Below the pieces are notes generated by a model. The model saw only the letters and a list, made by a program, of their open reading frames with translations, made no database searches and was not told the DNA's origin. From assembly GCA_040380855.1 (NCBI GenBank), contig JBEIIG010000012.1:4775-68774 (forward strand): a stretch of DNA of 64,000 nt, given 5' to 3'. Below are positions 50,861 through 58,355 of the stretch, in pieces (position 1 is the first letter of the stretch; each line of letters opens with the position of its first letter). The translations under genes and the position numbers were made by a program. This stretch comes from VFMC01 sp040380855. Lineage in GTDB: Bacteria; Actinomycetota; Acidimicrobiia; Acidimicrobiales; Ilumatobacteraceae.

Positions 50861-51792
50861 GCGGTCCCGTCGTCGTCCTCGGTCCCACCGCCAGCGGGAA
50901 GAGCGATGTCGCCATGGCGCTGGCGAGCGGCGTCGATCGTGCCCCGGGGGCTCGGGAGATCGAGATCGTGGCCGTCGACGCGATGCAGGTGTACCGCCGC
51001 ATGGACATCGGCACCGCCAAGCCCACCGCCGCCGACCAGGCAGCGGTCACCCACCACTGCATCGACCTCGTCGATGCCGATCGCGACTTCACCGTGGCCG
51101 ACTTCACGCCGGTCGCCACTGCAGTGGTCGCCGAGATCGAGGCGCGCGGCGCCGTACCGCTCATCGTCGCCGGCACGGGCCTGTACCTGCGCATGCTCAC
51201 CGACCCGATGCAGATACCGGGGAACTGGCCCGAGGTGCGCGAGCGGCTCGAACGGCGCCTCAAGGCGGAGGGCCCCCTCGCGCTTCACGCCGAACTGAGC
51301 CTCATCGACCCGGCAGCAGCAGCGAAGATCGAGCCTGCCAACGGTCGGCGTACGGTTCGGGCACTCGAGGTGTGTCTCGGCAGCAAGCGTCTGTTCAGTT
51401 CGTTCGGCCCCGGCCTCACCGTCTACGGCGGCACCCGGTTTCGTCAGTTCGGGCTGCGTTGGTCGCGTGAGGTGCTGGCCCGGCGGATCAGCACTCGAGT
51501 GCACACGATGATGGCGGCAGGGTTGCTCGACGAAGTGACGACCCTGCGCAGAGCACCGGGCGGGATGTCGCGCACCGCCCAGCAGGCACTCGGCTACAAA
51601 GAGCTGCTCGACCACCTCGACGGACGGTGCTCGCTCGACGAAGCCGTCGAGCAGATCATCGTGCGCACCCGCCAGTTCGCCGTGCGTCAAGAGCGATGGT
51701 TCCGTCGCGACCCCCGCATACAGTGGATCGGCATCGACCAGGACCCACTCGTCGAAGCGGTGCCGGTGATCAGGAGGGCCCTCACCACATGA
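50857..51792 (+). CDS. miaA: tRNA dimethylallyltransferase
   Basis: The 311-residue enzyme transfers the dimethylallyl group to A37, providing the MiaB substrate. Motifs are VVLGPTASGKSDVAMALA (P-loop), IVAVDAMQVYRRMDIGTAKP, HHCIDLVDADRDFTVADF, IVAGTGLYLRML and RQFAVRQERWFR. The GTG start overlaps the miaB stop, and the stop overlaps the dapF start (ATGA). Confidence 0.96.
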   Translation: MSGPVVVLGPTASGKSDVAMALASGVDRAPGAREIEIVAVDAMQVYRRMDIGTAKPTAADQAAVTHHCIDLVDADRDFTVADFTPVATAVVAEIEARGAVPLIVAGTGLYLRMLTDPMQIPGNWPEVRERLERRLKAEGPLALHAELSLIDPAAAAKIEPANGRRTVRALEVCLGSKRLFSSFGPGLTVYGGTRFRQFGLRWSREVLARRISTRVHTMMAAGLLDEVTTLRRAPGGMSRTAQQALGYKELLDHLDGRCSLDEAVEQIIVRTRQFAVRQERWFRRDPRIQWIGIDQDPLVEAVPVIRRALTT

Positions 51793-52628
51793 AGTTCGAG
51801 CTCACCAAGCACCACGGGTGGGGCAACGACTTCCTGGTGATCGGCGACGATCAGTTGCCTGCGGGGGTCGACCGGGCCACGGTGGCGCGCCAGGTGTGCG
51901 ACCGGCACCGTGGTGTGGGTGCCGACGGGCTGCTGGTGATCGGCGCCGCCGAGGGGTACGACGCCGCGATGACCCTGTACAACGCCGACGGGTCGGTGGC
52001 CGAGATGAGCGGGAACGGGATCCGGTGCTTCGCTCAAGCGGTCGCGCAACGCCGCGGCCACCTCGGCGACCAGCACATCCTCACCGGGGCCGGACCCCGG
52101 CGGGTGTCGTTGGTCGCCACCGGTCGCGACGACACGCTCGAGGCGAGTGTGGGCATGGGGTCGGTGGTGCCGATCGGAGCACCCGACGGGTGGGCCGCCA
52201 TCGGTGCCCATCCCGATCGCCCCGTGATGCATCTCAGTGTCGGGAATCCGCACACCGTGGTGGGTGTCGACGACGTACATGCCGTCGACCTGCTCACGCT
52301 CGGTCGAGCCGTACCGGGTACCAATCTCGAGATCGTCGAGCCTGGCCCCGAGCCGCACGCGGTGACGATGCGGGTGCACGAACGTGGTGCCGGCCTCACG
52401 GCGGCGTGCGGCACCGGTGCCTGTGCCACGGCGTGGGCGGCGGTGTCGTGGGGACTCGTTCCTGCGGCCGCGGCCGAAATTCTCGTGCACATGGACGGCG
52501 GGAGTGCCAAGGTGCGCCTGCACGATCCCGTTGCCGGTCAGGTCACCCTGGTCGGTCCGGCCGTGTACGTCGCCGCCATCACGGTCGAACTCGACCCCGA
52601 CGACGTCGCCGCCAGCCCCACCACATGA
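51789..52628 (+). CDS. dapF: Diaminopimelate epimerase
   Basis: The 279-residue enzyme interconverts LL- and meso-diaminopimelate for lysine and peptidoglycan synthesis. Both catalytic cysteines are present, in EMSGNGIRCFAQA and LTAACGTGACATAW. The N terminus KFELTKHHGWGNDFLVI is standard. It overlaps miaA by 4 bp and is followed by hflX at 10 bp. Confidence 0.95.
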   Translation: MKFELTKHHGWGNDFLVIGDDQLPAGVDRATVARQVCDRHRGVGADGLLVIGAAEGYDAAMTLYNADGSVAEMSGNGIRCFAQAVAQRRGHLGDQHILTGAGPRRVSLVATGRDDTLEASVGMGSVVPIGAPDGWAAIGAHPDRPVMHLSVGNPHTVVGVDDVHAVDLLTLGRAVPGTNLEIVEPGPEPHAVTMRVHERGAGLTAACGTGACATAWAAVSWGLVPAAAAEILVHMDGGSAKVRLHDPVAGQVTLVGPAVYVAAITVELDPDDVAASPTT

Positions 52629-52638
52629 GGCCCACCCG

Positions 52639-53949
52639 ATGACATCGCCCTATCAGGAAGCGCTCGGCGCGACGCTGATCGAACGCACCAAACGCGAGCG
52701 CATCGTGCTCGTGGGCGTCACCCTGCCCGGTCACACCGACGACGAGACCGAGGCCGGCCTCGACGAACTCGCATTGCTCATCGACACCGCCGGCGCCGAC
52801 GAGGCCGGGCGGCTGATGCAGCGCCGCGACACGCCCGACCACACCAGGTACATCGGCAAGGGCAAGGCCGACGAGTTGAAGGACCTGTGCCTCGAGGTCG
52901 ACGCCGACACCGTGGTGTTCGACAACGACCTCAGCCCCGCCCAGCAGTACAACCTCGAGAAGCTGTTGGGTCGTACGGCCATCGACCGCACCGCGGTGAT
53001 CCTCGACATCTTCGCCCAGAACGCACACACGCTCGAGGGCAAGGCGCAGGTCGAACTGGCGCTGCTGCGGTATCGCCTGCCCCGACTGCGGCGCGGCGCG
53101 AACGCCAAGCTGTCGCAGCAGCGTGGTGGTGTCGGCAGCCGGTTCGGTGGTGGCGAGACCAAGCTCGAGGTCGATCGGCGCCGCATCAAGAACCGCATCG
53201 CCACGCTCGAGCGCGAGTTGCGCGACCTGGGGCACACCCGCGAACTGCAGCGCAAGGGCCGCAGCCGCAGCGGTCTGGCCGCGGTCACCATCGTCGGCTA
53301 CACCAACGCCGGCAAGTCGACGCTGCTCAACCGGCTCACCCGCGCTGGTGTGCTGGTGGAGGACCGGCTGTTCGCCACGCTCGACCCCACCACGCGGCGT
53401 CTCTCGCTTCCCGGTGGTGAACCGGTGCTGCTCACCGACACGGTGGGTTTCGTCCGACGCCTGCCGCACGGCCTGATCGAGGCGTTCAAGAGCACGCTCG
53501 AAGTGGCGCGTACGGCCGACTTCCTGGTGCACGTGGTCGACTCGTCGGCCCCCGACCCCGAGGGCCAGATCGACGCCGTACACACCGTGCTCGACGAGAT
53601 CGACGCCCGCTCGGTGCCCGAGCTGCTCGTGTTCAACAAGGCCGACCTCGACTCGCACGGTGCTGCCGAACTCGTCGCCGGCCACGAGGGATCGGTCGCG
53701 GTCAGCGCGGTGACGGGGGAGGGGATCGAACACTTCCTCGCCGTGCTCGCCGATCGCCTCCGCTCGATCGGCACGGTCGTGGAGTTGCTCGTGCCGTACG
53801 AACGAGGCGATGTGGTGGCGGCGATCCATCGCGAAGGCGAGGTGGTGTCGACGGCGCACGAGGAGTCGGGTCTGCGCATCCGCGCCCGCCTCGCTGGGGC
53901 ATCGGCTGGCCGGCTCGCCGAGTTCGTCGTGGACGGCAACGACCGGTGA
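52639..53949 (+). CDS. hflX: Ribosome-associated GTPase HflX
   Basis: The 436-residue GTPase splits stalled 70S ribosomes. The N-terminal HflX domain has TRYIGKGKADEL, VVFDNDLSPAQQYNLEKLLG and ERELRDLGHTRELQRKGR. The G domain has TIVGYTNAGKSTLLNRLT (G1), FATLDPTTRRL (G2), LLTDTVGFVRRLPHGL (G3) and LVFNKADL (G4). It is the last gene of the miaB operon and is followed by a diaminopimelate-type aminotransferase gene. Confidence 0.95.
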   Translation: MTSPYQEALGATLIERTKRERIVLVGVTLPGHTDDETEAGLDELALLIDTAGADEAGRLMQRRDTPDHTRYIGKGKADELKDLCLEVDADTVVFDNDLSPAQQYNLEKLLGRTAIDRTAVILDIFAQNAHTLEGKAQVELALLRYRLPRLRRGANAKLSQQRGGVGSRFGGGETKLEVDRRRIKNRIATLERELRDLGHTRELQRKGRSRSGLAAVTIVGYTNAGKSTLLNRLTRAGVLVEDRLFATLDPTTRRLSLPGGEPVLLTDTVGFVRRLPHGLIEAFKSTLEVARTADFLVHVVDSSAPDPEGQIDAVHTVLDEIDARSVPELLVFNKADLDSHGAAELVAGHEGSVAVSAVTGEGIEHFLAVLADRLRSIGTVVELLVPYERGDVVAAIHREGEVVSTAHEESGLRIRARLAGASAGRLAEFVVDGNDR

Positions 53950-54001
53950 CCGGCTGCGGGGTTCCGCACACGGTGCGTCGATCGGGCAGGATGAGAGGAT
54001 C

Positions 54002-55117
54002 ATGAATCAGGCCGAGGGTTTCGTTCCTCCTCCCTATCCCTACGACCGGCTCGACAGGTTCGCCTCGCTCGGCGCCCGCTTCGAGGGCGGCATCGTCGAT
54101 CTGTCGATCGGTACACCGTGCGACCCGCCGCCTGCCGCCGTGCTCGAGGCGTTGGCCACCTCCGACAGCGAACGTGGCTATCCGCCGAGCATCGGCACAC
54201 CATCGCTGCGCGCAGCGATCCGGGCCTGGATCGATCGGCGGTTCGGCATCGACGTGCCGCTCGCGCAGGTCGCTGCCTGTGTGGGCACCAAGGAGTTCGT
54301 CGCCACCACCCCGCACTACCTGCGCCTGCGCACGCCCTCGCGCGACACCGTGCTGTACCCGGCGGTTGCGTATCCCACCTACGAGATGGGTGCCGTCCTG
54401 GCCGGCTGCCGCCCGGTGGCCGTGCCCATGGCGGCCGGTGGTGGCCTCGATCTCTCGGCCATCGATCCGGCCGACGCGGCGCGGGCCCTCATGCTGTGGG
54501 TGAACAGCCCGTCGAATCCCACGGGGGCGCTCGACGACCTCGATGCCGCCGCAGCATGGGGTCGCAGCCACGGGGTGCCGGTGTTCAGCGACGAGTGCTA
54601 CGTCGAGTTCACCTGGGACGGCCCGGCGCGCACGATCCTCGAAGGCGGTCTCGACGGTGTCGTGGCGGTGCACTCGTTGTCGAAACGGTCGAACCTCGCC
54701 GGCCTGCGCGTGGGGTTCTACGCGGGCGACGCCGAGCTGGTCGACTACCTGAGAGAGGTGCGCAAGCACGTCGGCATGCTGGTGCCCGGACCCGCGCAGG
54801 CTGCCGGTGCCGCAGCGCTCGCCGACGACGCCCACGTGGTGCTCCAGCGCGATCGGTACCGCCGCCGTCTCGAGCGCACGGCGGCGATTCTGGGTGCCTG
54901 GTCGGGTATCGACATCGCGCAGCCCGCGGGGGGCTTCTACCTCTGGTTCGACGCCGGCGACGGCTGGGCGTTCGCCGAGCGTCTGGCCACCGAGGGTGGC
55001 GCGCTGGTGAGTCCGGGAGACTTCTACGGCGCCGGTGGCGCGAACAACGTGCGGGTGGCCGTGGTACAAAGTGACGAACGGATCGAAGCGATCGCTCATC
55101 GACTAGGGGTGCTGTGA
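54002..55117 (+). CDS. dapC: Succinyldiaminopimelate transaminase-like aminotransferase
   Basis: The 371-residue class I/II PLP aminotransferase shows IVDLSIGTPCDPPP, YPPSIGTPSLRAAI, YPTYEMGAVLAG, LWVNSPSNPTGALDDL, FSDECYVEF and the PLP-lysine block VHSLSKRSNLAGLRVGF. This pattern and its closeness to dapF fit actinobacterial DapC (N-succinyldiaminopimelate aminotransferase); the symbol rests on context. Its stop overlaps the next start by GTGA. Confidence 0.85.
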   Translation: MNQAEGFVPPPYPYDRLDRFASLGARFEGGIVDLSIGTPCDPPPAAVLEALATSDSERGYPPSIGTPSLRAAIRAWIDRRFGIDVPLAQVAACVGTKEFVATTPHYLRLRTPSRDTVLYPAVAYPTYEMGAVLAGCRPVAVPMAAGGGLDLSAIDPADAARALMLWVNSPSNPTGALDDLDAAAAWGRSHGVPVFSDECYVEFTWDGPARTILEGGLDGVVAVHSLSKRSNLAGLRVGFYAGDAELVDYLREVRKHVGMLVPGPAQAAGAAALADDAHVVLQRDRYRRRLERTAAILGAWSGIDIAQPAGGFYLWFDAGDGWAFAERLATEGGALVSPGDFYGAGGANNVRVAVVQSDERIEAIAHRLGVL

Positions 55118-55992
55118 TGTCCAATCCCTCCTATCAGCAGGGGCCGGGTGTGCCGTATCAGCCCTACGGCACACCGCAACCATCACTGGTGTCGCAGTCG
55201 CCCCGTGGCTCGCGGGCCGGTGCCGTTGCTGCCGCAGTGTTCGTGCTGCTCGCCGGCGTGGCCGGTGGGATCGTGATGCTGCTGCTCGCCAACAACCGCC
55301 AGAACGCTGCGGTGGCCGACCTGGCCCGCGCACCGATCGGCTGCGCAACGACGCTCGACTTCGCCGCGACGGGCACCTTCGTCGTGTCGGTCGAGACCAA
55401 GGGCGCGATCGACAAACTGCGTGGCGACTGCCCGAACGCCGACCGCTCGTACGACTACACCGGTGCGGTGCCCGATGTCGACGTGCTCGTCGTCGACGAT
55501 GGCGGCACCGAGGTGGAGGTGCAGCGCGATCGCTCGTACCAGTACGACCTGAACGGGTACCGGGGCGAGTCGATCGGCACGATCGTGATCACCGCGCCGG
55601 GCGACTACGTGCTGACGGCGTCGTCGGCCGTCGGCGACGTGGTGGTGACCGTGGGCAAGAACCTCGACGACGCCGCAGGTTCGTTGCGGGTGGGCGGCTT
55701 CATCGCCATCGGTGCCGGCGTGATCGTGGGCCTGGCGATGCTGGCGTTCGGCCTGCGTCGTCGCCCGTCGCAGCCGGGCCCGGGTGCACCGGCGATGCCG
55801 GTGGCGGCACCGCCGCAGCCCGCGTACGACGTGTACATTCCGTCGGCCCAGGCACCCTCGACGCCGCCGCAGTACTCGCCCCCGCCGCCACCGGCACCCA
55901 CTGCACCGCCGTCGCCGTTCGCGCCGCCCACCGAGGTGATGCCGACACAACCTCCGGCGGGCGGGCAGTGGCCCGCACCACCGAGCGCCTGA
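55114..55992 (+). CDS. Two-pass membrane protein with Pro-rich tail, function unknown
   Basis: The 292-residue protein has a Gln/Pro-rich N terminus, a first membrane helix (AGAVAAAVFVLLAGVAGGIV), an extracytoplasmic domain of about 130 residues (CATTLDFAATGTFVVSVETK, YDYTGAVPDVDVLVVDDGG) and a second helix (GGFIAIGAGVIVGLAMLAFG). A long Pro/Ala/Gln cytoplasmic tail follows. Start is GTG 55114 or ATG 55117, overlapping the dapC stop. Similar disordered-tail two-helix proteins are common in actinobacteria, but this one is not recognised. Confidence 0.72.
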   Translation: MMSNPSYQQGPGVPYQPYGTPQPSLVSQSPRGSRAGAVAAAVFVLLAGVAGGIVMLLLANNRQNAAVADLARAPIGCATTLDFAATGTFVVSVETKGAIDKLRGDCPNADRSYDYTGAVPDVDVLVVDDGGTEVEVQRDRSYQYDLNGYRGESIGTIVITAPGDYVLTASSAVGDVVVTVGKNLDDAAGSLRVGGFIAIGAGVIVGLAMLAFGLRRRPSQPGPGAPAMPVAAPPQPAYDVYIPSAQAPSTPPQYSPPPPPAPTAPPSPFAPPTEVMPTQPPAGGQWPAPPSA

Positions 55993-55996
55993 GGCC

Positions 55997-56010
55997 TGGC
56001 CGAGCGGCCA
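55997..56010. terminator. Small hairpin between convergent genes
   Basis: TGGCC (55997-56001) and GGCCA (56006-56010) flank a GAGC loop between the ends of the membrane protein gene and lexA. The stem is only 5 bp, so termination function is uncertain. Confidence 0.35.
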
Positions 56011-56016
56011 TCGGGG

Positions 56017-56646
56017 TCAGAGGCGGCGCATCACGGTGACGACCTTGCCGAAGACCGTCACCTCACCGGCGTCGAACACCATCGGTTCGAGACGAGGGTT
56101 GGCGGGCACCAGCGTGACCGTGCTGCCGCTGCGTCGATAGGTCTTGACGGTGGCCTCCTCGTTGGGGATGCCGGCCACCACCACGTCGCCGTTGTCGGCC
56201 GTTGCCTGCGCACGGGCCACGACGAAGTCGCCGTCGAGGATGCCGAGATCGATCATCGAGTCGCCGCGGACACGCAGCATGAACAGGTCGCCCGAGCCGA
56301 CGAAGTCTTCCGGGAGCGGCAGGACCTCTTCCACGTTCTCCTGAGCGAGGACGTTGGAGCCGGCGGCCACATCGCCCACCAGTGGCACATGGCGCACCGG
56401 GCGGCGTTCGATCGCCACACCCGAGCTGGGGTCGAACCTGACCTCGATGGCTCGCGGCTTGGTGGGATCGCGCCGCAGGTATCCCATCCGCTCGAGCGAG
56501 GCGAGGTGCGTGTGCACCGTGGACGGTGAGGTGAGCCCCACCGCCTCGCCGATCTCGCGCACGCTGGGCGGGTAGCCCCGGGTGCGCATGCTGGTTTCGA
56601 TCACGTCGAGGATGCCGCGCTGGCGGGCGGTGAGCTGTTCGGACAT
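56017..56646 (-). CDS. lexA: SOS repressor LexA
   Basis: The 209-residue repressor has an N-terminal winged helix (LTARQRGILDVIETSMRTRG, GYPPSVREIGEAVGL) and a C-terminal S24 peptidase domain. The cleavage pair lies in VAAGSNVL, the catalytic Ser in VRGDSMIDLGI and the catalytic Lys in EATVKTYRR. ATG 56646 is 7 nt after TACGCT (56659-56654) with TTGACC (56682-56677) 17 bp upstream, so the mRNA is leaderless. It is autoregulated through the divergent SOS-box cluster. Confidence 0.97.
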   Translation of the reverse strand: MSEQLTARQRGILDVIETSMRTRGYPPSVREIGEAVGLTSPSTVHTHLASLERMGYLRRDPTKPRAIEVRFDPSSGVAIERRPVRHVPLVGDVAAGSNVLAQENVEEVLPLPEDFVGSGDLFMLRVRGDSMIDLGILDGDFVVARAQATADNGDVVVAGIPNEEATVKTYRRSGSTVTLVPANPRLEPMVFDAGEVTVFGKVVTVMRRL

Positions 56647-56653
56647 GGCCGGC

Positions 56654-56761
56654 AGCGTACATGCGTTCGCCGTTCGGGTCAAACACCCGTTCGGGGACAC
56701 CTGTTCGATCGACGGGTTGACAGACGAACGACTGTTCGACCATACTGCGAACACCCGTTCG
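56654..56761. promoter_or_regulatory. lexA/LysM divergent promoters with three LexA boxes
   Basis: Two perfect SOS boxes lie at 56725-56738 (CGAAC-GACT-GTTCG) and 56748-56761 (CGAAC-ACCC-GTTCG). A one-mismatch box at 56680-56693 (CAAAC-ACCC-GTTCG) overlaps the lexA -35. The LysM gene promoter is TTGACA (56717-56722) with CATACT (56741-56746) 18 bp later; box 1 lies in this spacer and box 2 covers the start region. The lexA promoter uses TTGACC (56682-56677) and TACGCT (56659-56654). Confidence 0.85.
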
Positions 56762-56786
56762 TCCCACTCGTCACCCGAGGTGCTCG

Positions 56787-57164
56787 ATGTCCGCAGCAGT
56801 CGTCTCCACTCACCGGTCGCAGCCGCTCTCCCGTACCGGGCGTCAGCCCTACGTGGTGCGCGTGCCGGTCCGGTATGCGGCTCCGGCACCCACCCGCTCG
56901 ACGTATCGGCGACGTCGACTGGTGGTCGGGGCGTTCGTGCTGTCGTTGGTCGGTGTGATCGGTCTGGCCGCCACCGCCGGTCGCGCCGACCACGGCAGTA
57001 CCAGTGGTGGCATGCGCAGTCACCTCGTCCAGCCGGGCGACACCCTGTGGGCGCTCGCCGCCGAACACCGCGGCGCACTCGGTCAGGCCGAGTACGTCGA
57101 TCTGTTGGTGCAGGTCAACGGTGGTGCCGACATCCAGGCGGGTGAGCTGATCGTCCTGCCGTGA
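56787..57164 (+). CDS. SOS-induced LysM-domain protein (YneA/ChiZ-type division regulator)
   Basis: The 125-residue protein has a basic N terminus, one membrane helix (LVVGAFVLSLVGVIGLAATA) and a C-terminal LysM domain (HLVQPGDTLWALAAEHRG, VQVNGGADIQAGELIVL). The lexA-divergent LysM gene is YneA in Bacillus and Rv2719c (ChiZ) in M. tuberculosis, both SOS-induced and linked to arrest of cell division. Two LexA boxes in its promoter support the same role here. The protein is small, without an obvious catalytic domain. Confidence 0.85.
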   Translation: MSAAVVSTHRSQPLSRTGRQPYVVRVPVRYAAPAPTRSTYRRRRLVVGAFVLSLVGVIGLAATAGRADHGSTSGGMRSHLVQPGDTLWALAAEHRGALGQAEYVDLLVQVNGGADIQAGELIVLP

Positions 57165-57189
57165 ACCCGGCGGGTAGCGTGGGCGGCGT

Positions 57190-57654
57190 ATGCGCTGTCC
57201 GTCCTGTCAGGCCAACGACTCCAAGGTCGTCGATTCGCGTGAGGCCGACGAAGGCGCGTCCATTCGTCGTCGGCGGTCGTGCTTGCAGTGCAGCCACCGG
57301 TTCACCACCTACGAACGCCTCGAAGAGGTGCCGTTGGTGGTGGTGAAGTCGAACGGCCAGCGCCAGCCCTTCGATCGGGCCAAGATCGTGGCGGGCGTCA
57401 CGGCCTCGGCCAAGGGTCGGCCCGTGTCGGCCGATGTCATCGAACACCTTGCCGAGGAGGTGGAAGACGAGGTGCGCCTCACGGGCAACGAGATCTCCAC
57501 CCAACTGGTGGGCCGAGCCGTGCTCGAACGGCTGCGCAACCTCGACGAGGTGGTCTACCTCCGCTTCGCCAGCGTCTACAAGGGGTTCGACGCCGCCGCC
57601 GACTTCCAGCGCGAACTCGTGCTGTTGAAGAAGATGCAGTCGAGCCCGGCCTGA
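57190..57654 (+). CDS. nrdR: Transcriptional regulator NrdR
   Basis: The 154-residue repressor of ribonucleotide reductase genes has an N-terminal zinc ribbon (RCPSCQANDSKVVDSREAD and RRRSCLQCSHRFTTYER), then the ATP-cone (VVVKSNGQRQPFDRAKIVAG, VIEHLAEEVEDEVRLTG). ATG 57190 is 9 nt after TAGCGT (57175-57180). The likely target nrdJ lies 3.5 kb downstream, separated by two unrelated genes. Confidence 0.96.
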   Translation: MRCPSCQANDSKVVDSREADEGASIRRRRSCLQCSHRFTTYERLEEVPLVVVKSNGQRQPFDRAKIVAGVTASAKGRPVSADVIEHLAEEVEDEVRLTGNEISTQLVGRAVLERLRNLDEVVYLRFASVYKGFDAAADFQRELVLLKKMQSSPA

Positions 57655-57667
57655 GGCCCGGCGGGCG

Positions 57668-58336
57668 TCAACCGGCTGGTCGGGCCCGCACATAGCGGGT
57701 GAACAAGAACCCGTTGTCCTCGAGTACATGGGCCAGGTCCATGCGGTTCAGCAGGGGGAGCGCACCGGCGGTGATGCGCGGTCCGTTGCCTCCGCACATG
57801 AGGGGCGACACCGTCAGGTTCAGTTCGTCGATCAGATCGGCTTCGGCCAACGAGGCGTTGAGCACTGCGCCGCCCTCGACCTGGATGAACCCGGCGTCGA
57901 GTTGGGCGATGGCGGCGGCCAGGTCGACCGACCCGTGGCCGGCGCGGACGCTGTCGACCGGTACCTCGGGGGCGTCCTCGGGCAGGATCATGAACCCGGC
58001 CCCGCTGGTGAACAGGTCGCTGGCATAGTCGAGATCGCCGGTGCGCGACACGACGCCCACGCGCTGGCCCGGCTTGCTCGGCGCGCCGTAGCCCTCGATC
58101 CGCACGGTGGCGGCACCGACCAGCATCATGTCGGCGAGGCGGCGCAGGCCGAGCAGTACGGCGAGGTCGGCCTCGCTCGACAGTGCCCGCGAGTTGCCCT
58201 CCACCACGGTGGTGCCGTCGAGGCTCGACACCATGCACAGACCGAGCCAGGGCCGGCCGGCGGGGCGGGGACGGTCGACCCCGTACGCGTCGGCCACGGT
58301 GACATGATCGGCCGGGTACGGATGGAGACGACGCAT
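57668..58336 (-). CDS. RibD C-terminal domain (reductase-type) protein
   Basis: The 222-residue protein resembles the NADPH-dependent reductase domain of riboflavin synthesis: GLCMVSSLDGTTVVEGNSRA, LRRLADMMLVGAATVRIEGY, IQVEGGAVLNASLAEADLID and LNLTVSPLMCGG. The deaminase domain of RibD is absent, and such stand-alone proteins are found widely with unclear substrate. The ATG at 58336 shares bases with an alternative start (58335) of the divergent molybdopterin oxidoreductase gene. Confidence 0.8.
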   Translation of the reverse strand: MRRLHPYPADHVTVADAYGVDRPRPAGRPWLGLCMVSSLDGTTVVEGNSRALSSEADLAVLLGLRRLADMMLVGAATVRIEGYGAPSKPGQRVGVVSRTGDLDYASDLFTSGAGFMILPEDAPEVPVDSVRAGHGSVDLAAAIAQLDAGFIQVEGGAVLNASLAEADLIDELNLTVSPLMCGGNGPRITAGALPLLNRMDLAHVLEDNGFLFTRYVRARPAG

Positions 58337-58355
58337 GAGTGCGATGATGCCAGGC

